Made by a program: the position numbers and the translations under genes. A stretch of DNA of 64,000 nt, taken from NCBI RefSeq assembly GCF_944327175.1, contig NZ_CALVGT010000032.1, positions 40,638 to 104,637 on the forward strand, in the 5' to 3' direction. This stretch comes from an uncultured Lactobacillus sp. (GTDB taxonomy: Bacteria; Bacillota; Bacilli; Lactobacillales; Lactobacillaceae). Positions 17,671-25,514 of this stretch are shown one piece after another. The stretch's first letter is position 1. Each line of letters starts with the position of its first letter. The notes under the pieces are model-generated. The model saw only the letters and a program-made list of their open reading frames with translations, was not told the DNA's origin and made no database searches.

Positions 17671-17732
17671 TTTTTCCTCCCTCTTTTATTTCGGTTTTAT
17701 TTTTTTTCCTTCTTTTCTAATTCCCCTAGCCC

Positions 17733-17767
17733 GCAAAAAAAGAGCGCCAGGATTCCCCTAGTGCTCT
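17733..17767 (-). terminator. Terminator after the yneF-like gene
   Basis: Minus strand: AGAGCACTAGG, loop, CCTGGCGCTCT then seven T. One mismatch and one wobble in the stem. It lies just beyond the UPF0154 stop and before the exporter operon. Confidence 0.82.
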
Positions 17768-17780
17768 ATGGCTGACCAGC

Positions 17781-18005
17781 CTAGTTCTTGGCTGACTGGT
17801 GCTTAATCATGTTCATCACTTGGTTTACCTTCTTGGCTGAAGGCTTCTGGCCCATTTGTGACATCATGGTTTCAACCATTTCCCGGGTAATTGGGGGATT
17901 CTTCTTAAAGTAGTTCTTCATGTAAGTCCGGGCACCGTAAAAACCGGCAACCGCACCCAGAAGAGCAGCCAAAATAATCAAGAAAATCGCCAAACCTAAA
18001 TTCAT
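17781..18005 (-). CDS. yneF: UPF0154 membrane protein (YneF family)
   Basis: A 74-residue single-pass protein. The N-terminal hydrophobic helix is about residues 3-25 ([20 protein letters not shown]), followed by a basic, helical cytoplasmic part with [20 protein letters not shown], the conserved core of this family. The function is not established. It has its own terminator. It sits two genes from lexA, as in Bacillus where yneF and ynzC are close to lexA. Confidence 0.88.
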   Translation of the reverse strand: MNLGLAIFLIILAALLGAVAGFYGARTYMKNYFKKNPPITREMVETMMSQMGQKPSAKKVNQVMNMIKHQSAKN

Positions 18006-18117
18006 TATCGCTAAACCTCCATTGGTCTTTATTTGTTATCCGCCTCAGCGGAGATGCATTCGTTAGTCACACAAATACTATCTTACAAAACTTTAGACCA
18101 TTTTTAAAGGATAAATC

Positions 18118-18354
18118 TTATCTGAGACCCTTTTCCTTCTGAATTTGCTTGGCTTTCTCCGGCGTAACATCCTTGCCTTTGCCGTCAACAATCACGAGGC
18201 TGTCCAGCTGCTGCTTGAAGCCCGCCCGGAAATTGGCGATAAACTTCTTGTGCAGTTCCTTGCGTTCAGCTTCTTCAGCTTCTGTCAAGCCGCTTTCCTG
18301 CTTCTTCTTGTACAATTCATTGATTCTTTGTCTTACTTGATCTGATTCTGCCAT
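18118..18354 (-). CDS. ynzC: DUF896 protein (YnzC/UPF0291 family)
   Basis: A 78-residue, highly charged, helical protein: RINELYKKKQESGLTEAEEA at the front and the family core KFIANFRAGFKQQLDSL. No biochemical role is established. In Bacillus subtilis ynzC belongs to the SOS-induced yneA operon next to lexA. Here it is directly divergent from lexA with no yneA or yneB between, so a link to the SOS response is plausible but inferred. Confidence 0.9.
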   Translation of the reverse strand: MAESDQVRQRINELYKKKQESGLTEAEEAERKELHKKFIANFRAGFKQQLDSLVIVDGKGKDVTPEKAKQIQKEKGLR

Positions 18355-18436
18355 AAAATATAGCCGCCTTTCTTGTGATAAGAATAGTGTACTCGCTTTG
18401 TAAAAATAAAAAAAGTCTTAAGCCTAGAACGCCTGT

Positions 18437-18465
18437 TTGCAAACTTCCCGAATATTTGCTAAAAT
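18437..18465 (+). promoter_or_regulatory. lexA promoter with candidate SOS operator
   Basis: TTGCAA (18437-18442), a 17-base spacer, TAAAAT (18460-18465). The spacer contains cgaatatttgct, a poor match to the Gram-positive LexA box CGAACnnnnGTTCG (half-sites CGAAT and GCTaa). The promoter is well supported; the operator is tentative. Confidence 0.65.
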
Positions 18466-18509
18466 AAATAATAACCGACAATAAGATTTTTGACGAAGGA
18501 AAAGTAACT

Positions 18510-19130
18510 ATGGCAACTCACGACTCAAAACAATTAGAAATTCTGCAATACATCTACGACACTGTTGAAAACCGGGGCTTCCCGCCAACTGTCCGGGAAA
18601 TCTGCGCGGCTGTAGGCCTGTCCTCAACCTCTACTGTCCACGGCCACTTGACCAGACTGGAGCACAAAGGCTACCTCATCAAGGACGCTACCAAGCCCCG
18701 GGCTTTGGAAATCACCCACGCCGGCCTTGACGCCTTGGGCATCAAGCCTAAAGATATTCCGGTCATCGGGGTTGTTACCGCCGGCCAGCCGATCCTGGCT
18801 GTCCAGGACGTGGAAGACTACTTCCCGCTTCCGCCGAACCTGGCCAGTGATGCCGGTGAGCTCTTCATGCTCCGGGTACACGGCACCTCAATGATCAATG
18901 CCGGTATCTTGAACGGGGACTATGTCATCGTCCGCAAGCAGACCACGTCCCAGAACGGGGAAATCGTGGTCGCCATGACTGATGACGGCGAAGCAACGGT
19001 CAAGCGCTTCTACAAAGAAGACCTCCACTACCGCCTGCAGCCGGAAAATGATGCCATGGATCCAATTATTTTGGACCATGTGCAAATTTTGGGCAAGGTT
19101 GTTGGCCTTTACAGAACAAATATTGATTAA
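18510..19130 (+). CDS. lexA: LexA SOS repressor
   Basis: Represses DNA-damage genes and self-cleaves when RecA is activated. The 206-residue protein has the N-terminal winged helix ([20 protein letters not shown], recognition helix about residues 27-45). The self-cleavage Ala-Gly bond is in GVVTAGQPI (about residues 90-91). The catalytic serine is in [11 protein letters not shown] and the lysine in EATVKRF. All parts needed for autoproteolysis are present. It is monocistronic, with its own promoter and terminator, and divergent from ynzC. Confidence 0.97.
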   Translation: MATHDSKQLEILQYIYDTVENRGFPPTVREICAAVGLSSTSTVHGHLTRLEHKGYLIKDATKPRALEITHAGLDALGIKPKDIPVIGVVTAGQPILAVQDVEDYFPLPPNLASDAGELFMLRVHGTSMINAGILNGDYVIVRKQTTSQNGEIVVAMTDDGEATVKRFYKEDLHYRLQPENDAMDPIILDHVQILGKVVGLYRTNID

Positions 19131-19173
19131 TTCAATATTGCCGGTAAGTGACCAATATTGACTAATATTTTTC

Positions 19174-19211
19174 GAAAAAGATGCTTTGTTTTATGCAAAT
19201 CATCTTTTTCT
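19174..19211 (+). terminator. Terminator after lexA
   Basis: gaaaaagatg paired with catctttttc, with a further inner pairing tttg/caaa, followed by a T-rich tail. It is 44 bases beyond the lexA stop. Confidence 0.85.
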
Positions 19212-19214
19212 TTT

Positions 19215-19235
19215 AACCGTTTTCTGAAAACGGTT
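19215..19235 (+). promoter_or_regulatory. 21-bp near-perfect palindrome at the glcU promoter (candidate operator)
   Basis: aaccgttttc-t-gaaaacggtt: two perfect 10-base arms around one base. It ends exactly in the -35 hexamer, and a third half-site copy (cgttttct) recurs at 19249-19256 in the promoter. It resembles but does not match the CcpA cre consensus. Likely a repressor or activator site for the sugar carrier. Confidence 0.7.
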
Positions 19236-19261
19236 GACATTTTCATAGCGTTTTCTATTGC
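19234..19261 (+). promoter_or_regulatory. glcU promoter
   Basis: TTGACA at 19234-19239 (consensus), a 16-base spacer, TATTGC at 19256-19261 (weak -10). The weak -10 and overlapping palindrome suggest a regulated promoter. Confidence 0.6.
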
Positions 19262-19329
19262 TATTTTCCTAAAACTCCGTTAATCTAGTAACTATTCGAC
19301 AAATTATTAGTTAAAGGGGTTTTCAATTA

Positions 19330-20178
19330 ATGAATATCATCATTGCTTTTCTACCAGCCATTGGTTGGGGGGTTATGCCTTGGATCGTCAACAAGGTTCC
19401 TAACAGCAAGCCGGCTAACCAAATCTTAGGCGTCGGCATGGGTGCCACTATCGTCGGCATCATCGTGACTTTAAGCCAGCATCCGGCCATGTCCATGCCT
19501 GTCTTCTTCCTGTCCCTTCTCTCCGGTGCTTTATGGACCATCGGCCAAATCGGCCAGTTTATTTCCTTCACCCGGATCGGGGTCAGCAAGACCATGCCGA
19601 TCTCAACTGGCCTGCAGCTGGTCGGCAACACCATCATCGGGGCTTTGATCTTCGGTGAATGGAAAACCAGCAACGACTTTATCTTCGGGATCATTGCCCT
19701 GATCATCATCATGGCCGGCGTCATCTTGACCGCCTACACTGAAAAGGGCGACGACTTCACTCAAAAGACCACCAACAAGGATATCCTCTTCCTGGTCTTG
19801 ACCACGGTCGGCTACCTGGCCTACTCCGCCTTCCCGAAGACGATTACGGCGGATGCTGAATCAATGTTCCTGCCGCAAACCATGGGGATCCTGCTGGGGT
19901 CTGTGACCTACCTGGCCTTCAGCGGCAACAAGGCTGCCTTCAAGGAAAAGGCCAGCTATCTTGACCTCTTCGCCGGTATCAGCTTCGGTATCGCGGCTTA
20001 CACCTACATTATCTCCGCCCAAGTCAACGGAGTAACTAACGCCTTCATTTACGGGCAGCTGAGCGTGATCATCTCCACTATCGGCGGGATGACTCTGCTG
20101 GGCGAACGCAAGCAAGGCAAAGAACTGGTCGCGACGCTTGCCGGCCTTTGCCTGATCGTTGTCGGCGCTATCCTTTAA
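19330..20178 (+). CDS. glcU: GlcU/RbsU-family sugar uptake carrier
   Basis: A 282-residue, ten-helix membrane protein of the glucose/ribose porter (GRP) family within the drug/metabolite transporter superfamily. It imports sugar independently of PTS, probably glucose with protons. The N-terminus [19 protein letters not shown] and the motif [19 protein letters not shown] are typical. It is monocistronic, with a regulated-looking promoter and a strong terminator. The substrate is assigned by family; ribose cannot be excluded. Confidence 0.85.
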   Translation: MNIIIAFLPAIGWGVMPWIVNKVPNSKPANQILGVGMGATIVGIIVTLSQHPAMSMPVFFLSLLSGALWTIGQIGQFISFTRIGVSKTMPISTGLQLVGNTIIGALIFGEWKTSNDFIFGIIALIIIMAGVILTAYTEKGDDFTQKTTNKDILFLVLTTVGYLAYSAFPKTITADAESMFLPQTMGILLGSVTYLAFSGNKAAFKEKASYLDLFAGISFGIAAYTYIISAQVNGVTNAFIYGQLSVIISTIGGMTLLGERKQGKELVATLAGLCLIVVGAIL

Positions 20179-20230
20179 AAAGTTTAGTTAGAGATAAAAA
20201 CAAAACTACAAATATAAAATTTACGTGCTA

Positions 20231-20268
20231 GCAAAAAAGCTGGGAGCAGACGCTCCCAGCTTTTTTGC
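20231..20268. terminator. Strong bidirectional terminator between glcU and the binding protein
   Basis: A perfect 17-bp stem (gcaaaaaagctgggagc and its complement) with a 4-base loop. It serves convergent glcU and the solute-binding lipoprotein gene. Confidence 0.95.
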
Positions 20269-20289
20269 TTTCTGTTTTGTTCTGATTCA

Positions 20290-21159
20290 CTATTGAATCT
20301 TGACCTTCTGGCTTTCTGCCTGCTTAACGTCAAAGCCGGAGACCTTGCCGAACCACTTCTTGACCAGCTGGTCGTATTTGCCGCTGGTCCGCAGCTTCTT
20401 CAAGGCCTTATTAATGGCCTGGCGCATTTCAGTCTGCCCCTTTTCAACCCCAATACCGTAGGGCTCCTCTGCCAAACTGGCCTTAGTCAAGGTGAATTCC
20501 GGAGTATCAGCGATCAAACCAGCTAAAATCCCGTTGTCATCGATCATGACGTCCCCTTGCCCGGCTTTTAAAGCGTTGAAGGCTGACCCGTAGTCGTCAA
20601 ACTGCTTGACGCTGGCCTTTGGAGCCAGCTTGGCTACCTGGTTGGCCACGTCGGTCCCCTTGATGGCAATAACCACGACTCCCTTTTTATTCAAGTCAGC
20701 AATGCTTCTGATCTTACTGGACTTCTTAACGATCATGGATTCGTTGGCGTTAAAGTAAACGTCAGAGAAGTCAATCACCTTCATCCGCTCCTTGGTGATG
20801 GTCATGGTTGAAATGACCGCATCAAGGGAACCGTTGTGCAAAAGGGTGATCCGGGTCTTTTCCGTGATCGGCCGGAAGACAGCCTTGCCTTTAGGGCCAA
20901 GTATCTGCTTGGTGATGGCCGTGGCCAGGTCGATTTCAAAGCCTTCGATCTTGCCGGTCTTGATGTTGGTCAAACCGAAGAGCTTGGTATCCGGCCGGAC
21001 CCCCCAGGTAATCTGCTTGGACTGCTTGGCCCGGGCATAGCTGTTCTCCTGCTTGCTAGAACAGGCGGTCAGGCTGGTCGCTAGCAAAAGCAGCAGACCA
21101 CAGGCCAAGGCCTGGATGATTCTCTTGATTGTTTGCGGCTGTCTTTTCATGTTTTTCAT
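20290..21159 (-). CDS. Orphan amino-acid ABC transporter substrate-binding lipoprotein
   Basis: Predicted to bind a polar amino acid (glutamine/glutamate class, family 3) outside the membrane. The N-terminus is a lipoprotein signal with lipobox LTAC near residue 33. The mature part has ITWGVRPDTKLFGLTNIKTG, GFEIDLATAITKQIL and STMTITKERMKVIDFSDVYF, all diagnostic of the family. The length is 289 residues. No permease or ATPase gene is adjacent, so it must use partners encoded elsewhere. A TATAAT at 21192-21187 (minus strand) may be its -10. The ligand cannot be deduced from sequence alone. Confidence 0.87.
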   Translation of the reverse strand: MKNMKRQPQTIKRIIQALACGLLLLLATSLTACSSKQENSYARAKQSKQITWGVRPDTKLFGLTNIKTGKIEGFEIDLATAITKQILGPKGKAVFRPITEKTRITLLHNGSLDAVISTMTITKERMKVIDFSDVYFNANESMIVKKSSKIRSIADLNKKGVVVIAIKGTDVANQVAKLAPKASVKQFDDYGSAFNALKAGQGDVMIDDNGILAGLIADTPEFTLTKASLAEEPYGIGVEKGQTEMRQAINKALKKLRTSGKYDQLVKKWFGKVSGFDVKQAESQKVKIQ

Positions 21160-21345
21160 CTTTCTATCATATCGGATCTATTTAACATTATACCCGATAT
21201 TCAAGAAAGTTTCTTTTGTTTATATTAAAAGTCACTTTTTCTTATTTTATTAAGCCAGGCCTGGTAAAAATTTTGAAAAATTATGATTTCAGAAAAGTAA
21301 AGCCTTTTCCTGGAGTTTTTTCTACTGAAAAAATGCAAATTAAAA

Positions 21346-21879
21346 TCAACCGTAATCTACATTTTTCATGGCTGACCACTGCTTGCCCAGGCTTTGCCCG
21401 GCAATTTCAAAGGCTAAGAGCTGGTCCAGGTCAGCAAATTTTTTCACTTTCAACTGCCCGCCTTTTTCCAAGCGCCAGGTGAGCTGCCGGTAGACCTTTC
21501 GTTCACTGGACTGGCCCAGACTGTATTGGCGGCCGGCTAAAGAAAACTGAATATCGCAGCCGTCTTTAATCGCCTGGACAAATTCCTCCAGGCTGTCAAA
21601 CTGAACGCTCCAGACAGCTACCTCGCTCATCCGGGGCCAGCAGTCAGCCAGGGACTGCCCCGCAATCTGGCAGGTCAGAAATTCCTCAGTATTGGCAAAA
21701 AACTGCTGCTCATCCGGCAAATCGCAGTTGATCAAGGTCTTGCTGGCCGGGGTCAAGGGATTGCCGTCATCAACTAAAAGCCACTGCTGGCCGTTTAACT
21801 TAAAATGTATCTCATCGCTGTCATCAGCGGCTGTTTCTAATTCTTGAAAACTGGAAATCGGACGCTTGCTTACTGACAT
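21346..21879 (-). CDS. Hypothetical protein with an internal duplication, last gene of the TerB-helicase island
   Basis: The family is not recognised. The 177 residues split into two similar halves. Each has an EIHFKLNGQQWLL / DIQFSLAGRQYSL beta segment and ends in an IAGQSLxxxWxxM motif (IAGQSLADCWPRM near 72 and IAGQSLGKQWSAM near 160). It is acidic and soluble, with no signal peptide or membrane helix. It starts 56 bases after the helicase stop on the same strand, so it may be the fourth gene of that operon. The repeated W/Q motif may be a small binding module; that is inference. Confidence 0.65.
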   Translation of the reverse strand: MSVSKRPISSFQELETAADDSDEIHFKLNGQQWLLVDDGNPLTPASKTLINCDLPDEQQFFANTEEFLTCQIAGQSLADCWPRMSEVAVWSVQFDSLEEFVQAIKDGCDIQFSLAGRQYSLGQSSERKVYRQLTWRLEKGGQLKVKKFADLDQLLAFEIAGQSLGKQWSAMKNVDYG

Positions 21880-21935
21880 AAATGCCCTTTCTAAAAAAAC
21901 GAGATTTGATTATTAGACATTATTGTACATCTTTT

Positions 21936-24170
21936 TCAGTCCTTTTGTCTCGTAATCTCTCCGATTGCCCGCCGCATTTCGGCCAAATCCAGGACGCTAT
22001 AGGCAAATTCTTTTCTGACCAGGTCATCTGGTAGGTATTCATCATACTTGTCAAAAACCGGCACTTCCTGAGGATAAAGCAAATCCAAAGGGTCAAAATC
22101 TTTAGCAGCTTCTTCAGCCAGAATCTGGTAGAATTCGCCTTCACTGACATCCATGCTGAACTGGATGTAGTATGGCCGGACTGAGTCAAAATTCTTGAGC
22201 CCTAAGCGGCTTGCGCATTTAAGGCGCAAGAAGCGCTCTAGGGCCAGAAAAGCGTAAGAACCCGTCCAAGGGAAAAGGCAGTAGGTCTTAGCCCCCAGGT
22301 TAATCAGCTGCTTATCTGGCAGGCAGGCAGCTTGCGCCATTGCTCTCGTTTCGCTCAAGCGGGCAGCCGCGTTTTTCATCAAGTAGGGGTACTGCCTCTC
22401 TTCTGCCAGAATCGTCCTCATCTGCTGGAGAACTTTGGGATGGATATCACCAGCTACATCCCCAAAATAAGCCGGGATTCGGCCTTTAACCTGGTGGACG
22501 TAGACTTGCCGGCGGCGGCGGTCGATTTCTTCAACCACCCAGACATGGCCGGCGATGGCGATTTTTTCACCCAAAGGCGGGGGCTTAACGATCGTCCCCA
22601 GTTCTTCTGACTCAGCGTGGACGCTGTATTCCTCGTTTTCTTGGAAAACGGCGTAAAACTTGAAATTGTTGGTCACCCGCTCGCCGGCTAGGCCAACGAT
22701 CAAACCGCCATTTTCCGTCAGCTGAATCTGGTCGGTCTTGATCAAGTGGCGGAGCAAAACCTTATAGTCATCCTGGCTGACCCAGCGGAAGTAGGACAGG
22801 GTCAAAACCCGGGAGGCAAGTTCTGCCGGACTCATCTCCCCGCCGGCCATCAAAGTGCTCATGGTCTGGTGGTAAAGGAGGCTGTAAGGTAATTGGTGGT
22901 CTCTTGGCGGCTCAACCCAGCGCTCTTGTAAATACAGCTCAACCAGGGCTATCCCCTGCAGAAGCGACCAAGGGAGCAAAACTGGCAGCATGGCCCGGCT
23001 TTCAGCCTGCTCTTCGCGCATGACAAACCACATCTCTGCTGGATTGCCCCGCCGGCCAGTCCGTCCCATCCGCTGCAAAAAGCCGGAAACGGTAAAGGGG
23101 GCTTCAATTTGAAAGGCCCGCTCCAGCTGACCGACGTCAATACCCAGTTCCAAGGTAGCCGTCGCGCAGGTCGTAATATTGGCATCTTCGTCCTTCATGA
23201 TGGCCTCTGCCCCCTGCCTAAGGGCCGCGGACAGGTTGCCATGGTGGATCATGAAGCGGTCTGGTTCATGCTTATATTCGCAATATTGCCTAAGAACCTG
23301 GCAGACAGCTTCACATTCTTCCCGGCTGTTAGTAAAGACCAGGCACTTTTTCCCCCTGGTATGGTCAAAAATATAGGCCAGGCCCGGGTCAGCTAATTCT
23401 GGTGCCTGGTCGCTGGCTTGATCCAAAACGGCCTGGGCCGGCAGGGCAGAATGGTCTCCAGCCTGGTCACCGCTTTTATAAAAGTGCTCCATTGACAAGC
23501 GCCAGCGCTGGGGCTGACTTTTCACCTTAGGGATCCTGGTCTGATGGCCCGAACCCGCACCTAAAAACTGTCCAGCTGCTCCTGGATCGCCGATCGTAGC
23601 TGACAGTCCGATCCGGCGTGGTTTAACACCAGCCAGCCGGTTTAAGCGCTCTAAGAGGCAGAAGGTCTGCCCGCCCCGGTCGCTTCTTAAAAAGGAGTGC
23701 AGCTCATCGATGACAACATAGCGGAGGTCGCCAAATAAGCGGGGAATATCCGCGTGCTTGTTGATCATGAGGCTCTCTAAAGACTCCGGCGTTATCTGCA
23801 GGACCCCTTGGGGCCTTTTGAACATTTTCCGCTTTTGAGAAGCCGAAACATCCCCATGATAGCGCCAAACCGGGACATCACTGTCTTCGCAGATGTCTTT
23901 TAACCGGTCATACTGGTCATTGATCAAGGCCTTTAAAGGAGCGATATAGAGGCAGGCAATGGAGTCAGCCGGATTTTCCGCCAAATCTGTCAAGATGGGA
24001 AAAAAGGCTGCTTCGGTTTTCCCGGAAGCAGTCGAAGCCGACAAAAGCAAATTGTCGTTAGTAGCAAAAATCACCTGGGCCGCTGCCGTCTGCAAAGGCC
24101 GCAGGGTCTCCCAGCCCCGGGAATAGATATAGTCCTGGATGAAGGGAGCATAGCGGGAAAAAGTATCCAT
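21936..24170 (-). CDS. Lhr/BrxHI-like superfamily II DEAD/DEAH helicase
   Basis: A 744-residue ATP-dependent nucleic-acid translocase. Motif I is SASTASGKTEAAFFP, motif II is VVIDELHSF (DELH), motif III is LSATIGDPG, and motif VI is QRMGRTGRRGNP. The C-terminal part resembles the Lhr-type extension used by BREX helicase BrxHI. It is 21 bases after the BrxD-like ATPase gene. Neither a methyltransferase (PglX) nor an alkaline-phosphatase-like PglZ is present, so this is not a complete BREX system. It probably acts with the neighbouring ATPase and TerB protein on DNA. Confidence 0.87.
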   Translation of the reverse strand: MDTFSRYAPFIQDYIYSRGWETLRPLQTAAAQVIFATNDNLLLSASTASGKTEAAFFPILTDLAENPADSIACLYIAPLKALINDQYDRLKDICEDSDVPVWRYHGDVSASQKRKMFKRPQGVLQITPESLESLMINKHADIPRLFGDLRYVVIDELHSFLRSDRGGQTFCLLERLNRLAGVKPRRIGLSATIGDPGAAGQFLGAGSGHQTRIPKVKSQPQRWRLSMEHFYKSGDQAGDHSALPAQAVLDQASDQAPELADPGLAYIFDHTRGKKCLVFTNSREECEAVCQVLRQYCEYKHEPDRFMIHHGNLSAALRQGAEAIMKDEDANITTCATATLELGIDVGQLERAFQIEAPFTVSGFLQRMGRTGRRGNPAEMWFVMREEQAESRAMLPVLLPWSLLQGIALVELYLQERWVEPPRDHQLPYSLLYHQTMSTLMAGGEMSPAELASRVLTLSYFRWVSQDDYKVLLRHLIKTDQIQLTENGGLIVGLAGERVTNNFKFYAVFQENEEYSVHAESEELGTIVKPPPLGEKIAIAGHVWVVEEIDRRRRQVYVHQVKGRIPAYFGDVAGDIHPKVLQQMRTILAEERQYPYLMKNAAARLSETRAMAQAACLPDKQLINLGAKTYCLFPWTGSYAFLALERFLRLKCASRLGLKNFDSVRPYYIQFSMDVSEGEFYQILAEEAAKDFDPLDLLYPQEVPVFDKYDEYLPDDLVRKEFAYSVLDLAEMRRAIGEITRQKD

Positions 24171-24191
24171 AAAAAACTTCCCTAAATAAAT

Positions 24192-25514
24192 CTAAATAGT
24201 AAATTCAGCAAAGTCGCTGGCCTTTTCATCAGAGACGGCATCTGGCTCAGTGTAAGCAAAGTCCCCGTCTGTCAAAAGACTCTGCACGGTCTGACCAGGA
24301 TTTTGCAAGACAATGTCTAAGAGCTCGATAAAGTCCCGGATGATTTCTCTTGGGGTGATCATGCTGCTCGTGCCAACTCTGGCATATTCAATCTTGATAA
24401 AGTCAGCCAAGTCCTTTTCGCTGATCGTCCGCTCATAGCCATAAAGGCTGGTATGCATGTCGGCCAGTTTCTCCGTTAAAACCAGCATTTCTTCTGCCGT
24501 CAAGGGTTCCAGGCGGATCACGGGAGCATACAGGTCCCGCTGCCCTTCCTTGGCAAACTTGCCTTCGGCCAGGCGGGACCTGAGGGCTTCGTAAGAGTAA
24601 ACTCCCCGCCGCCGGTCTTCGACTGCCTGGGGCGTGGCCCCCATAATAATGCCCAGGTACTTGGCCTTGCCCTGCATGGCGTCATTGTACATGCTGAGTA
24701 GCTTTTCATAGTTGTACTGGCGGGAGATGGCGTTGGGAATCTTGTAGAGGTTGACTAATTCATCGACCATGATAAACATGCCACTATAGCCGGCCTGGCG
24801 GAAGAAAACGGCAAAAAGCTTCAGGTACTCGTACCAGTCTTCATCAGAAATAATGATGTTGACGCCTAGGTCCTGCTTGGCTTCTGTTTTCAGCCGGTAT
24901 TCCCCTCTGAACCATTTAACCACCTTACCCTTGCTGTCTTCGTCGCCAGCCAGGTAGGCATGGTAGTAGCGCTCTAAGAGCTGGGCAAAGTCATAGCCAT
25001 GCACCATTTCGCTCAAAGAAGAAATCTGGCTGACAATCTTTTGGTCAACAGCTGTCTGAAAGCCGGGGTCATCAAAAGGAATTTTGCTGGCTACTGCCGT
25101 TTGGACATTGTTGATCCAGCGGTCCAGGACTAAAGTTAAGGCTCCGCCTTCCGGCCGGGTCTTGGTGGCCAGGTTCTGGATCAGTTCCCGGTAGGTGGCC
25201 AGGCCCTGGCCCTTGCTGCCCTGCAGGCGGCGTTCCGGGGACAGGTCGGCATCTAAGACGATAAAATTTCTGTCCATCACGTAGTTGCGGATGGTCTGCA
25301 GCAAAAAACTCTTGCCTGACCCGTACCGGCCCACGACAAAGCGGAAGGAGGCCCCTCCTTCTTTGACTAAGTCAACGTCGTGTAAAAGGGCCGCGATTTC
25401 CGCCTTCCGGCCCACCGTGATATATGGCAGGCCAATCCGGGGCACTACCCCGCCTTTAAGTGAACTGATAACCGTTTGGGCAATCCGCTTGGGAATCCGT
25501 TTCTTTTGCTCCAC
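24192..25514 (-). CDS. BrxD-like P-loop ATPase (DUF2791-type)
   Basis: A 440-residue ATP-binding protein. Walker A is VGRYGSGKSFLLQTI (about residues 62-76) and Walker B is SGMFIMVDELVNLYK. The sequence around ADLSPERRLQGSKGQGLATYREL is typical of BREX-associated BrxD proteins. The start is GTG, sharing one base with the TAG of the upstream gene, with AGGAGAAATA before it. This gives tight translational coupling. Function by family: a DNA-associated ATPase in a phage-defence-like module. The exact activity is unknown. Confidence 0.82.
   Translation of the reverse strand: MEQKKRIPKRIAQTVISSLKGGVVPRIGLPYITVGRKAEIAALLHDVDLVKEGGASFRFVVGRYGSGKSFLLQTIRNYVMDRNFIVLDADLSPERRLQGSKGQGLATYRELIQNLATKTRPEGGALTLVLDRWINNVQTAVASKIPFDDPGFQTAVDQKIVSQISSLSEMVHGYDFAQLLERYYHAYLAGDEDSKGKVVKWFRGEYRLKTEAKQDLGVNIIISDEDWYEYLKLFAVFFRQAGYSGMFIMVDELVNLYKIPNAISRQYNYEKLLSMYNDAMQGKAKYLGIIMGATPQAVEDRRRGVYSYEALRSRLAEGKFAKEGQRDLYAPVIRLEPLTAEEMLVLTEKLADMHTSLYGYERTISEKDLADFIKIEYARVGTSSMITPREIIRDFIELLDIVLQNPGQTVQSLLTDGDFAYTEPDAVSDEKASDFAEFTI

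Noticed and set aside
19215-19239. A canonical CcpA cre site at glcU
   Set aside because: The 3' part of the consensus does not match; the sequence is a different, longer palindrome.
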